The position numbers and the translations under genes are program-made. The notes below the pieces were generated by a model. The model worked only from the letters and a program-made list of their open reading frames with translations. It did no database searches and was not told the origin of the DNA. From Deltaproteobacteria bacterium (GTDB taxonomy: Bacteria > Desulfobacterota > Syntrophobacteria > Syntrophobacterales > Syntrophobacteraceae), in NCBI GenBank assembly GCA_021780695.1, contig JAJXYD010000012.1, positions 19,511-83,510 on the forward strand: a stretch of 64,000 nt of DNA. Direction: 5' to 3'. How positions within the stretch are numbered: position 1 is the stretch's first letter; every line of letters starts with the position of its first letter. Shown piece by piece: positions 47,624 through 56,655 of the stretch.

Positions 47624-48712
47624 GTGTCATTTTTGAAAAAGGTAATTTCGATCCGTAAGCCCCACGCGATCGTGGCGGCCGGAGTTCTGGCTCTTGCGCT
47701 TGCGGGGGCACCTCAAGCCGGGGCTGCAGAAAAGACGGTAAATCTTCTGGAAACCGGGTCCAGCCTGGTTTATCCGCTGTTTAACATCTGGCTTGCCGAT
47801 TACGCAAAAATCGATCCAAACGTTAAAATCACCACCCAATCGACGGGAAGCGGCACCGGCATTTCTCAATCGGTTGCCGGTCTGGCCCAGATCGGGGCTT
47901 CGGATGCTTATATGAGCGATACGCTCATGAAACAGCACCCGATGCTTAACATACCGCTTTGCATTTCGATGCAAATGGTAAACTACAATTTGCCGGGCCT
48001 AAACGATAAGAATATCAAGCTAAGCGGTCCGGTGCTCGCGGGCATTTACAGCGGCAAGATCCGCTTCTGGGACGACTCGGCAATAAAGAAGCTAAACCCC
48101 GGCGTCAATCTGCCTCATCACGAGATAATCCCCGTTCACAGAACGGACGGAAGCGGCGACACCTTTATTTTCACCCAATATCTGTCATTTAGCACGCCTA
48201 CGTGGTCCAAGGGTGCGGGATTTGGCACCACCGTCAGCTGGCCTCCAGTTCCCGGCGGTCTTGGGGCCGAAGGCAATCCCGGCATGGTAGCCGCGACAAA
48301 AGACAACCCCTATACAGTTTCCTACATAGGCACCAGCTACCAGGATGCGATAGAGAAGAAAAAGCTTGGCATCGCAATGCTTGAAAACCGGGATGGGAAA
48401 TTTTTACTGCCCTCGGAGAAAACAGCCAAAGCCGCAGCCGCCGCACTGGTTTCAAAGACACCGGCAAACGAGTGCATCAGCCTAATTTTCGCGCCCGGTC
48501 CCGACTCCTATCCCATTATCAATTACGAGTATGTGATGATAAGGGCCAAACAGGACTCCCCACAAACCGCCGCAGCCTTACGCAGTTTTCTGACCTGGGC
48601 GATCAGTCCAAAGGGGGGCAATGCATCGCATTTCATGCAGAAAGTCCATTTCATCGCGCTTCCAGCCCCGATTGTAAGGCTGAGTTCCCAACAGATTGAG
48701 AAGATAAAGTAA
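47624..48712 (+). CDS. PstS-like phosphate-binding protein (operon 2)
   Basis: The 362-residue protein has a signal peptide (HAIVAAGVLALALAGAPQAGAA) and PstS motifs ETGSSLVYPLFNIW, STGSGTGISQSVAG, GASDAYMS and HRTDGSGDTFIFTQYL, but diverges from the PstS at 46096. The GTG at 47624 is preferred because GGAGG lies eight bases upstream; the ATG at 47609 contains that site. It begins a divergent second Pst unit, followed one base later by a pstC-like gene. It may have different affinity or ligand (phosphonate, phosphite) from the first; the sequence does not decide this. Confidence 0.9.
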   Translation: MSFLKKVISIRKPHAIVAAGVLALALAGAPQAGAAEKTVNLLETGSSLVYPLFNIWLADYAKIDPNVKITTQSTGSGTGISQSVAGLAQIGASDAYMSDTLMKQHPMLNIPLCISMQMVNYNLPGLNDKNIKLSGPVLAGIYSGKIRFWDDSAIKKLNPGVNLPHHEIIPVHRTDGSGDTFIFTQYLSFSTPTWSKGAGFGTTVSWPPVPGGLGAEGNPGMVAATKDNPYTVSYIGTSYQDAIEKKKLGIAMLENRDGKFLLPSEKTAKAAAAALVSKTPANECISLIFAPGPDSYPIINYEYVMIRAKQDSPQTAAALRSFLTWAISPKGGNASHFMQKVHFIALPAPIVRLSSQQIEKIK

Positions 48713-48713
48713 T

Positions 48714-49820
48714 ATGGACCGAACTCGTCCAAACATTTGTGAATCGCTTGCCGGTAGCATGAGAGCCGGCAAGCGGCCCTTTTCAGCTGCGGTCGCGCAT
48801 TGGATCAAGGGCGCATGGTCCGTGCCCTCAACCCTGGCCCGGTTTGTCGGGGGCGTATTTAATTTTCGCCGCATTACCGCCATGCTCGGCAGTTTGGTTG
48901 CTGCAAGCCTTGCAGCAATCGTACTCTTTCTCACCGTCTATGCCTGGCCGGCCTTGAGACTAAACGGTTTAGTCTTTCTGGTCCACAACGGATGGAACCT
49001 CGGAAGCCTCTACGGAAACCCCGTGACGGTAGGCGGTCAACAGATCCTGCCCGGCGCCCAATACGGGATTTTATTTCTCATCGTCGGGACTTTGCTAAGC
49101 ACTCTCATTGCTATCTCCATCGCGGTACCGGTTGGGGTAGGGGCTGCGGTTTTTCTTGCCGAGGGGGCTCCTCCCTATCTGCGGCAATGGCTTTCGTTTT
49201 TTGTCGAACTGCTTGCCGCTATTCCCAGCGTTGTCTATGGTCTTTGGGGCTACGTTGTGATGATCCCCTATTTGGGGCATCATCTTTTTCCGTTCCTGTC
49301 GAAATGGTTGGCCTTCATGCCTTTTTTCGCCGGCCCTTCGGGCAGCGGCTATGGGTTGCTTACGGCCGGCCTTGTACTAACCCTTATGATAGTGCCGCTG
49401 ATAACGGCAACCCTGCGCGACGCACTGGTGAGCCAACCGGCCAAGCTTCGCGAGGGAGCCATGGCTCTTGGAGCAACCAGGTTTGAGACCGTTCGCAAAG
49501 TGCTTCTGCCGGGGGTGGGCCGGGTTTTTGTGGGTTCAACCATACTGGCGACCGGCAGGGCTCTGGGGGAGACAATGGCTGTACTCATGGTCAGTGGCAA
49601 CGCCCTTAACTATTTACCGGGCAACATCTACTCGCCGATTTCCACCATGGCTTCCTTTATAGTCTCGCAACTCGACAGCTCCCTCCAGGACCCTACCGGC
49701 ATGGCGGTTCGCTCGCTTGCCGAGGTGGCCCTGGTGCTCTGCCTGCTTTCCATTTTTATCAACGCGATGGCCCGGGTCCTTCTCCACTACGATGGAAAAC
49801 TGAACGTGAGGACAAAATGA
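48714..49820 (+). CDS. PstC-like phosphate transporter permease (operon 2)
   Basis: The 368-residue permease has the PstC family motif LREGAMALGATRFETVRKVLLPGVGRVFVGSTILATGRALGETMAVLMVSGN, GLWGYVVMIPYLG, and an unusually long N-terminus before the first helix near residue 60. It follows the second pstS with a one-base gap and overlaps pstA2 by four bases (ATGA). Confidence 0.92.
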   Translation: MDRTRPNICESLAGSMRAGKRPFSAAVAHWIKGAWSVPSTLARFVGGVFNFRRITAMLGSLVAASLAAIVLFLTVYAWPALRLNGLVFLVHNGWNLGSLYGNPVTVGGQQILPGAQYGILFLIVGTLLSTLIAISIAVPVGVGAAVFLAEGAPPYLRQWLSFFVELLAAIPSVVYGLWGYVVMIPYLGHHLFPFLSKWLAFMPFFAGPSGSGYGLLTAGLVLTLMIVPLITATLRDALVSQPAKLREGAMALGATRFETVRKVLLPGVGRVFVGSTILATGRALGETMAVLMVSGNALNYLPGNIYSPISTMASFIVSQLDSSLQDPTGMAVRSLAEVALVLCLLSIFINAMARVLLHYDGKLNVRTK

Positions 49821-50734
49821 GCGCAACTTCGACCACTTGTAGAGTCAAGGACCGAGGTTCCCTTCTTGGGATTAACACTCGTCTTCTACGCCGTCGCATG
49901 TTCGATATCCTCGGGTGGGGGTTTTGCTCGCTTGCCTTTCTTTTGCTTGGGAGCGCAATGGTGTCCATTTTTCTTACCGTTTTGATAAGAGGTATAGGCG
50001 CTCTTAGCCTCCAGGTGGTTACACACGTAACTTCAGGAACCAGCGGCGGTCTTCTAAACGCTATCGAAGGCACTCTGGTGCTTGCCGTTGGAGGGGTCCT
50101 TCTCGCGGTCCCCCCGGGTCTGGCAGCGGGTATCTACCTATCGATGTTTGATACCGGAGCTCTTGCCCCCACAATACGGTTTTTAAGCGATGTTCTTGTC
50201 GGAGTCCCTTCTATCGTAATCGGCTATTTTGGCTACATTACGATGGTTGTGAGCCTGGGATGGCAGTTTTCGGCGGCAGCGGGAAGCCTTGCGCTAGCCA
50301 TCATCTGCATGCCCTACATTTGTCGAACGAGCGAGATGGCGATCAACCAGGTACCGCGCGGAGTGCGCGAGTCCGCCTATGCGCTGGGAGCGGGCGATGG
50401 CCGGGTGGCCATGGGCATCTGCGTGCGGATGGCGCTCCCGGGCATTATTACAGGTATCCTGCTTGCCCTGGCTATCTCTGTAGGCGAGACGGCTCCTCTT
50501 CTCTATACTGCCGGGTGGTCGAATTACATGTGGAACGGCCATCTGATCCGGGAACCGATAGGATATCTCACCTATGCTATATGGGCCTTTATCACAGAGC
50601 CTTTTTCCAGCGCCCATGCCCTCGCCTACGCTGCCGCACTATTCATAATCTTATTTATCCTTGCCATCAGCATGCTCTCCCGAATGGTGATCGCTGGAAG
50701 GGGTAACGTGATCTTTGGGGGCAAAAAGGTCTGA
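49817..50734 (+). CDS. PstA-like phosphate transporter permease (operon 2)
   Basis: The 305-residue permease carries [52 protein letters not shown], the PstA EAA loop. It is the last gene of the unit; no pstB or phoU follows in the 440 bases before the next gene, which lies on the other strand. The ATPase must come from elsewhere, perhaps PstB at 43329. Confidence 0.92.
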   Translation: MSATSTTCRVKDRGSLLGINTRLLRRRMFDILGWGFCSLAFLLLGSAMVSIFLTVLIRGIGALSLQVVTHVTSGTSGGLLNAIEGTLVLAVGGVLLAVPPGLAAGIYLSMFDTGALAPTIRFLSDVLVGVPSIVIGYFGYITMVVSLGWQFSAAAGSLALAIICMPYICRTSEMAINQVPRGVRESAYALGAGDGRVAMGICVRMALPGIITGILLALAISVGETAPLLYTAGWSNYMWNGHLIREPIGYLTYAIWAFITEPFSSAHALAYAAALFIILFILAISMLSRMVIAGRGNVIFGGKKV

Positions 50735-51172
50735 GTTCATTATCCTGGCACGGTTCCCGAATTCCAGGTTATAAACTCCTCTCGAAGACAAATTCCTATG
50801 AGTTTTCTTCTCTTTTGAGTCATGCGGCGTATTTCCACAGCCTCTACCCTCGGTGACATTTTCCTGACAGAACCCGGTAAAGCCTAACCGACATAACGAT
50901 CGAAGAGAGATGCCCGGCCACCGGTTTCGTGTTTAAATCCGCTTCCCGTCGGCTTTACCGATCCCATAATTCCAGGGGAGTCAAGGTTGCAAGCTTGTTG
51001 CTATTCTCTTTCAATGCCGTTTGTTCGGAGGGTATGCACGGGTGTGGCGCCCTCGCGCCGGTACGAGGGACTCAAAAATTTCACCTGCGACAAAAAAAGA
51101 ACTCGTGAGCGAAGTTGTAAAGAGTATACAACTGATCCAGATTCTCTCAAACTTGGGTTATGAGAAAATCTT
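50735..51172. other. Intergenic region between convergent genes, containing an orphan Pho box
   Basis: No gene is supported. The only notable signal is the Pho box at 50853-50870. Short frames lack ribosome-binding sites. Confidence 0.5.
50853..50870 (-). promoter_or_regulatory. Orphan Pho-box-like sequence (minus orientation)
   Basis: Read on the minus strand it is CTGTCAGGAAAATGTCAC, matching CTGTCATAAAACTGTCAC at 15 of 18 positions. No gene is positioned downstream on the minus strand; reading leftwards it points into the end of pstA2. It could drive an antisense or small RNA, or be chance. Confidence 0.45.
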
Positions 51173-52816
51173 TCAACCGTTCCGCACTGTTTTGCCAGGA
51201 CAGAAGGCTGCGACACATTGCTTCAAGGCCGCCGTATCGAAGGGTTTGAAAATAATAGTGCTAACACCTGCGGTCCTTGCTGCTTCATGGTCCTGGACAT
51301 CGCTTTGAGTTGTAACCATAATGATGGGAAGCTCCTGCAGAGAGTAAATTTTACGAATCTCGCGAGTCAAATCGATTCCGGTCATCTCGGGCATGTTGAG
51401 ATCGGTGAAAACGATATCGGGTTTTTCCTTTTTAAGCCACTCAAGGGCGCTTGAGGGAAACTCGAATACTACAGGCTCGATTCCCAGTTGATGCAGAGAG
51501 TGCTTATAAATGCCAAGGATCATACGTGAATCGTCTACGGCGCACGCGCGCGGTCTTCGGGTTTGCCCGGCTTGCTCGGGCAAAATTTTTGCGGCCAGTT
51601 CACTAAATCCCCTGGCTGCCAGAAGCGCGACCCAATGATCTCTAAGGTCCTTGTGAACCTTGCTCAGCAACTCGACGGCCGTTTGCTGGAAAACCGTTTC
51701 ATCTATGAGATCAAGGAAAATCTTGTCGGCCTGGGCGAGGATGATAGTAGAAACGATGCGGTCGGAATCCTCGTTTTTGAATTGGACCATGTTGCGGATT
51801 CCCAAACCCAGGACCTCGTTATAATTTCTATCTACCGCCCGGGCGGCCGCGATGCGCACGTGCTCGACGGGATCGAGCAGTCCGGCGGCCAAAACGTAGG
51901 CCCCCTGAACCTGCGGCATAAACGAAAGCGCTTCGTAGGCCGCAAAACGAACGTTGGCGTTTTTGGCCCCCGCCTGGAGCAGTTTTCGGATTGGAGCTGA
52001 AGCGCTCAGGTCGCCAATGTCTCCGAGCACATTTAGCGAATTGATCTGCAGGTCCACATCTTCGGAGCGGAGATTTTCTATGATAAAGGGAACCGACTTA
52101 GCTCCAATGCGAACGAGCAGTTTTTTGGCCAGACTGCGCATATGGGCGTGATGGGAGGCAATGGTTTCACTCAGTTTTTTAAGAGCCGTGTTGTCCTGGA
52201 CTTCGGCGAAAACCTCGAGGATGAGCCTATCCAGATCGTGATCGCCCCCTACCCTTTCGGCAAGCCGGAACATGGCGGAAGGCGCGGCAATTTTTCCAAG
52301 TGCCCTGATGGCGCAAACCACAAGAACCCTGTTATCGACGTAGAGAAAGTCGCTTATAAGGCTAACGGCATCCGAAATCCCAATAAGCCCAAGGGTATCA
52401 ATGATCGCTTGTAAAAGTTCGGGCTCCCCGGCCAGGGTCAGCATTTCCAAAAGGTGCGGTACGGCCTGTTCAGACCTGATCTCTCCCAGGATTTCAATAC
52501 AAAAAATTTTATTTTTAGTCTCCAGCTCCCTCATGTTTTTTATTAAAAGATCGGGATAATCGATGGCCTTTGAAATGAGCATACCGCGAAGCATCGGTTG
52601 TTGTTCATACATTTGGGGGTAGGCGCCGGCAAAAGTTATAAGCAAAGGCAAAACAAAATCGGCATCTCCCCGACTTAAATCCAGCAATACCAATTTTTGC
52701 CGGCTTCCATCAAGCTGTTCGAAATGGGAGAGAACGATAACGGCCTTTCTCCAGTCTTTTTTCTCAAGATCGTTACGGAGTTCATCGCGCAGCGATTCGA
52801 AATCTTTTTGGATCAT
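51173..52816 (-). CDS. HEAT-repeat protein fused to a C-terminal response-regulator receiver domain
   Basis: About 410 residues of HEAT-like helical repeats (for example LQAIIDTLGLIGISDAVSLISDFL, LQINSLNVLGDIGDLSASAPIRKLL) precede a receiver domain, ACAVDDSRMILGIYKHSLHQLG with the phosphorylated Asp in VFTDLNMPEMTG. The ATG at 52816 has AAAGGG upstream; GTG at 52846 is possible. It has no output domain beyond the receiver, so phosphorylation probably alters the protein-binding surface of the HEAT solenoid. The partner kinase is unknown. Confidence 0.85.
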   Translation of the reverse strand: MIQKDFESLRDELRNDLEKKDWRKAVIVLSHFEQLDGSRQKLVLLDLSRGDADFVLPLLITFAGAYPQMYEQQPMLRGMLISKAIDYPDLLIKNMRELETKNKIFCIEILGEIRSEQAVPHLLEMLTLAGEPELLQAIIDTLGLIGISDAVSLISDFLYVDNRVLVVCAIRALGKIAAPSAMFRLAERVGGDHDLDRLILEVFAEVQDNTALKKLSETIASHHAHMRSLAKKLLVRIGAKSVPFIIENLRSEDVDLQINSLNVLGDIGDLSASAPIRKLLQAGAKNANVRFAAYEALSFMPQVQGAYVLAAGLLDPVEHVRIAAARAVDRNYNEVLGLGIRNMVQFKNEDSDRIVSTIILAQADKIFLDLIDETVFQQTAVELLSKVHKDLRDHWVALLAARGFSELAAKILPEQAGQTRRPRACAVDDSRMILGIYKHSLHQLGIEPVVFEFPSSALEWLKKEKPDIVFTDLNMPEMTGIDLTREIRKIYSLQELPIIMVTTQSDVQDHEAARTAGVSTIIFKPFDTAALKQCVAAFCPGKTVRNG

Positions 52817-52906
52817 TATGGCCCTTTCCGAGGTGGCAGGCTTCACAGTAATTAGTCGTCAAAAACTCTCAGCGGCTAAAATAAAATTTTCTACCGAAAC
52901 TGCCGG

Positions 52907-54916
52907 TTAATCAGATACCAGGAACCTATGGGCCTCATCGGGACTCTCGTAGATGTGTGGGGCAACGGTTCGCTCCTCCAATGCCCTACCCATTTTCAGG
53001 CGCAGAAACGCACTGGTGGTAAAGCGGCTCACTTTTGAAAAATAGCGTCCGGTAAGATATTGTTGCATTTGCGCATAGGCATCTATAAGTTCGGAATCGA
53101 TAGTAAAGCGGTCGTAATTGCCGACGGCATAAACCTTTTTACCCAGCGGCTTTAACCGGTTCTCGACAGCAGCTTTAACAGCCTCGATATCGTCGCTATT
53201 TTTTACGGTGTAGCCGGCTAGATTTGCAAACAACATATTGTTTCGTGCATCGTAGACGATCCGGTCTTCAAGACTAATAGCGAGCAGTTCATCTTTGAGT
53301 CCGATGGAAGCAATTTTAAAGATCCGTTCGTCCATAAGCTTTGGAGGACGAAGCATCACGGGTTTGAAATCGATCCGATCCAGGATATCCCTTTGTAAGT
53401 CAATACCTGGAGCAATCTCGATTAGCTCAAGCCCTTGAGCGCTCAACGCAAACACACATCTTTCCGTGACGTAGAGAATAGTTTGTGCTGATTTCACACT
53501 ATAGGGCCCACTGAAAGTAATCTGTTCGACTTGTTCAACAAATTTGCTCACCCTGCCCTCTTCTACTATTTTAAGGCAAGAGTTACGGATTTCGCATTTG
53601 AGCCTTCCGGTCGCAAAGGTCCCCATAAAGATTACTTTTTTGGAATTTTGACTAATATTGATGAAGCCTCCGGCACCGGCCAGTTTTGAACCAAACCTGC
53701 TCACATTGACGTTTCCCAGACGATCGACCTGGGCCATTCCAAGAAAGGCAACGTCAATACCGCCCCCGTTGTAAAAATCGAACTGATAGGGCTGATCGAT
53801 AATGGCGGCGGCGTTCATCGCAGCGCCGAAATTAAGACCTCCCGCAGGAAAACCCCCTATGACTCCGGGTTCGGCGGTAAGGGTTATCAAATCGAGAATG
53901 TTCTCTTCATAAGCCACATTGGCAACCCCTTCGGGCATGCCTATTCCAAGGTTTACCACGCAATTGGGCTTGAGTTCATAGGCGGCCCGCCTGGCTATGA
54001 TTTTTCTAACATCCAACCCCATGGGAGCTACCGATCTCAGAGGGCTCCTTGTCTCGCCGCTAAAAGCCGGATTATAGGGTTCGCTCATAGTTTGCCAGTG
54101 ATTTTCAGGACGAGCGACAACAACGCAATCGACAAGAATGCCGGGAATTTTCACCTGTCGGCAATTGAGGCTTCCAGCCTGGGCGATCCGTTCGACCTGT
54201 ACAATGACAAGACCGCCGGAATTCCTCGTTGCCGAAGCAATCGAGAGGGACTCCAGGGTAAGAGCTTCCTTTTCCATCGTAATATTGCCGTCGGTGTCGG
54301 CGGTTGTTCCTCGAATGACCGCGACATTTATAGGCAAGGATTTATAATAGAGATAGTCTTCATTATCGATTTCAATCAGGCGTACGAGTTCTTCGGTGGT
54401 TTTAGCATTGACCTTGCCCCCGCCTTGTCTGGGATCGACAAAAGTGCCCAACCCGACTTTGGAAAAGATCCCCCCCTTTCTCGAGGCAATATTACGGTAG
54501 AGGTGACTGATAACGCCAAGAGGCAGGTTGTAGGCCTCAACCCTATTTTCAACGGCAAGTTTTTGAAGCCTTGGGGCCAGAGCCCAGTGGCCTCCGATAA
54601 TACGGCGGATCAAGCCCTCATGAGCCAGGTGATTGAGTCCTTTGTTGCGGTCATCGCCAGGGCCTGTAGCCACCGCGAAAAGAAGCGTCAGATTCCCTGG
54701 CTTGCAGGTGGAAAGGAAACGCTGCTCCAGGGCCAGAGCGATCTCCTCGCAAACCCCCACCCCCGCGAAGCCACCGAAGGCGACCGTGTCTCCATCGAGT
54801 ATGATAGAGACAGCCTCCTGAGGGGTTACGATTTTATTTTTAGCCATGTTTGTCTGATATTGACTAAGGTCCGTCCAACCCTTTTGATCGTCTCGAACGT
54901 TCGGTTCTGCTTCCAT
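52907..54916 (-). CDS. Family I acyl-CoA:acetate/propionate CoA-transferase (Pct/YdiF-like) with C-terminal extension
   Basis: The 669-residue protein transfers CoA between short-chain acids. The N-terminal half has the DGDTVAFGGFAGVGVCEE Rossmann loop, and the C-terminal half has the catalytic Glu349 in TAEPGVIGG followed by FPAGGLNFGAA, typical of family I. Roughly 130-140 residues follow the usual end (after about residue 510), a mixed alpha/beta segment (DRIVYDARNNMLFANLAGYTV) of unknown role. The ATG at 54916 has GGAGGG eleven bases upstream; a GTG at 54949 is unlikely. Preceded by a sigma-70-like promoter. Acid activation fits the acyl-CoA genes nearby. Confidence 0.88.
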   Translation of the reverse strand: MEAEPNVRDDQKGWTDLSQYQTNMAKNKIVTPQEAVSIILDGDTVAFGGFAGVGVCEEIALALEQRFLSTCKPGNLTLLFAVATGPGDDRNKGLNHLAHEGLIRRIIGGHWALAPRLQKLAVENRVEAYNLPLGVISHLYRNIASRKGGIFSKVGLGTFVDPRQGGGKVNAKTTEELVRLIEIDNEDYLYYKSLPINVAVIRGTTADTDGNITMEKEALTLESLSIASATRNSGGLVIVQVERIAQAGSLNCRQVKIPGILVDCVVVARPENHWQTMSEPYNPAFSGETRSPLRSVAPMGLDVRKIIARRAAYELKPNCVVNLGIGMPEGVANVAYEENILDLITLTAEPGVIGGFPAGGLNFGAAMNAAAIIDQPYQFDFYNGGGIDVAFLGMAQVDRLGNVNVSRFGSKLAGAGGFINISQNSKKVIFMGTFATGRLKCEIRNSCLKIVEEGRVSKFVEQVEQITFSGPYSVKSAQTILYVTERCVFALSAQGLELIEIAPGIDLQRDILDRIDFKPVMLRPPKLMDERIFKIASIGLKDELLAISLEDRIVYDARNNMLFANLAGYTVKNSDDIEAVKAAVENRLKPLGKKVYAVGNYDRFTIDSELIDAYAQMQQYLTGRYFSKVSRFTTSAFLRLKMGRALEERTVAPHIYESPDEAHRFLVSD

Positions 54917-54954
54917 TACAAACTCTTCCCTCCGTGGATGCCGTTGCACGGTGA

Positions 54955-54984
54955 GTTATATTCCACCAAGTCAATAATAGGCAA
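54955..54984 (-). promoter_or_regulatory. Sigma-70-like promoter of the CoA-transferase gene
   Basis: TTGCCT at 54979-54984 and TATAAC at 54955-54960 are separated by 18 bases on the minus strand, giving a short 5' leader of about 30 bases before the ATG. Confidence 0.4.
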
Positions 54985-55038
54985 CGCAAAGTGACCGAGT
55001 CCACTATCTTATAAATTCGATATTAATATCCATTCGTG

Positions 55039-55066
55039 TTGACAGGCTTATATGGCGGCTTAATTT
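55039..55066 (+). promoter_or_regulatory. Sigma-70-like promoter upstream of a short leader transcript
   Basis: TTGACA at 55039-55044 is followed after 16 bases by TAATTT at 55061-55066. A start near 55073 would yield an RNA of about 85 bases ending at the terminator at 55123-55160. Confidence 0.45.
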
Positions 55067-55072
55067 ATAAGA

Positions 55073-55160
55073 AATTTTTTTGAAGTTTTTGAAGAATCGA
55101 CCTGCCCGGAAACGGGGCCACGAGCCAGGTTTACAATTCTGTAAACCTGGCTTTTATTAT
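55073..55160 (+). ncRNA. Putative small RNA or attenuated leader ending in a strong terminator
   Basis: AGCCAGGTTTACA (55123-55135) and its exact complement (55140-55152) form a 13-bp stem with an ATTC loop, followed by TTTTATTATTT. With the promoter at 55039 this defines an RNA of about 85 bases, which also holds a smaller GC hairpin (CCCGGAAACGGGG). It ends about 65 bases before the start of the FKBP-methyltransferase gene on the same strand, so it may be either an attenuator or an independent sRNA. Confidence 0.45.
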
Positions 55161-55225
55161 TTGGAAGGACGCGGGAGCGAAAATTACAGTCGCTTGGACG
55201 GACACTCCAAGAGAGGAGCCGAACG

Positions 55226-56434
55226 ATGAAAACAGATCTGAAGAGTTTTACCGACATAGAGTTTGCTCTGCAATGGCAAAGCCGTTACCGGAAACATTGC
55301 GATCGCTATTTTGCAAGGAGGGTAAATCTTTGGCGGGATCTCTTCGCGAAACGCTTACACGACGAACTCATGGATAAAAGTGTCGATGATACTATTGAGT
55401 TGGAATTTAGCGACGGTGAGCTTATCCATAAACCAGAGACATCCAAACTATTTACTGTCCGTTACGATCAATTTGACAGAACTTTCAGGTCCGGCGAGTC
55501 TATTGAACCCAGAAACGGCAGATTTTATCCCAAAGGGATTCTAAAAGGCATCCCCAACGTGTTTAGAGCCAATATGGAACCGTTTCGATGCGCCAAGGTC
55601 GCAGATTCATCCATCCTCGTCGATTTCAATCACCCTCTGGCGGGAACCGGACTGCATCTTAAAGCTACAATCGGCAATATTGAAACAAAGCACTCCGAAA
55701 GAGGAGGCGGATTGAGCAACGACTGGATGGAAATAGTGACTACGGGACCTGGAATTCAGGCTCGATGGAACGGGGAGCCAACCGACTTTTTATCCGACAA
55801 TCCGTTTGCAAGAACCGACCAGACACTGGATAGTCGCTTCTACGGCGGTCCCAGGATGGTCGACCATATTGATGCTACCGCGATCGATAGTATTTCCCGA
55901 TTATATGGAGAGCTCATAGCAAAGGGCGGCAAGGTTTTGGATTTGATGAGCGGTTGGAAATCTCACATCCCGACAAGTCTTGAGCTGGATAAAGTTATAG
56001 GACTTGGGATGAACGAGGAGGAGCTAAAGGAAAATAGACGGCTAAATGATTTTGTGATTCACGATCTCAATGAAAATCCCACTCTGCCCTTTGAAGACAA
56101 CTATTTTGATGCGGTAATCTGCACCGTATCGGTAGAATACATGACACACCCTGTGGCGGTTTTTAAAGAGGTCGGTAGAGTCCTCAAAGCGGGAAGCCCT
56201 TTTATCGTGACTTTTTCAAATCGTTGGTTTCCACCAAAGGTCGTTGCTATCTGGACTCAGGTACACGAATTTGAGAGATTGGGACTGGTATCGGAATATT
56301 TTGAGCTCTCCGAAAAATTTAAAGAGTTAAACACACTTTCGGTCCGCGGACTTCCAAGACCTGCCGAAGATAAATATTTCGGACAGCTACAGGTTTCCGA
56401 TCCGGTTTACGCCGTTTGGGCATACAGGGCCTGA
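55226..56434 (+). CDS. FKBP/SlyD-like domain fused to a SAM-dependent methyltransferase
   Basis: The 402-residue protein has an unusual architecture. After a basic N-terminal helix, residues about 50-150 resemble an FKBP/SlyD-type peptidyl-prolyl isomerase; VDFNHPLAGTGLHLKATI (132-149) is the conserved SlyD flap signature. From about residue 220 a class I methyltransferase follows, with SAM motif GKVLDLMSGWKSHIP (about 235) and DNYFDAVICTVSVEYM before the VLKAGSPFIVTF strand, as in Methyltransf_11. AGAGGAG stands before the ATG. A methyltransferase that folds or recognises proline-containing protein substrates is a plausible guess; no substrate is known. Confidence 0.85.
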   Translation: MKTDLKSFTDIEFALQWQSRYRKHCDRYFARRVNLWRDLFAKRLHDELMDKSVDDTIELEFSDGELIHKPETSKLFTVRYDQFDRTFRSGESIEPRNGRFYPKGILKGIPNVFRANMEPFRCAKVADSSILVDFNHPLAGTGLHLKATIGNIETKHSERGGGLSNDWMEIVTTGPGIQARWNGEPTDFLSDNPFARTDQTLDSRFYGGPRMVDHIDATAIDSISRLYGELIAKGGKVLDLMSGWKSHIPTSLELDKVIGLGMNEEELKENRRLNDFVIHDLNENPTLPFEDNYFDAVICTVSVEYMTHPVAVFKEVGRVLKAGSPFIVTFSNRWFPPKVVAIWTQVHEFERLGLVSEYFELSEKFKELNTLSVRGLPRPAEDKYFGQLQVSDPVYAVWAYRA

Positions 56435-56655
56435 GAAGAAAGAAAGGCATAAAGATAATTTTGCCTTGTATTCAGGCTTTAATGGTGACTTTAAGAAAGA
56501 TGAGGGGCCAAAATCGGCAAAGAAGGGTCCCTTTTCAATTTCAGGTGGCAATAAAAAGGGGGGCGGGGAGGTCGCAATATCGGAAGTCAAGCTTCCCTAT
56601 GCCATATTCCTCCCCAAAAAGTATGTACCGGTTCGCCCCGGTAGGTCTCTTCCGA

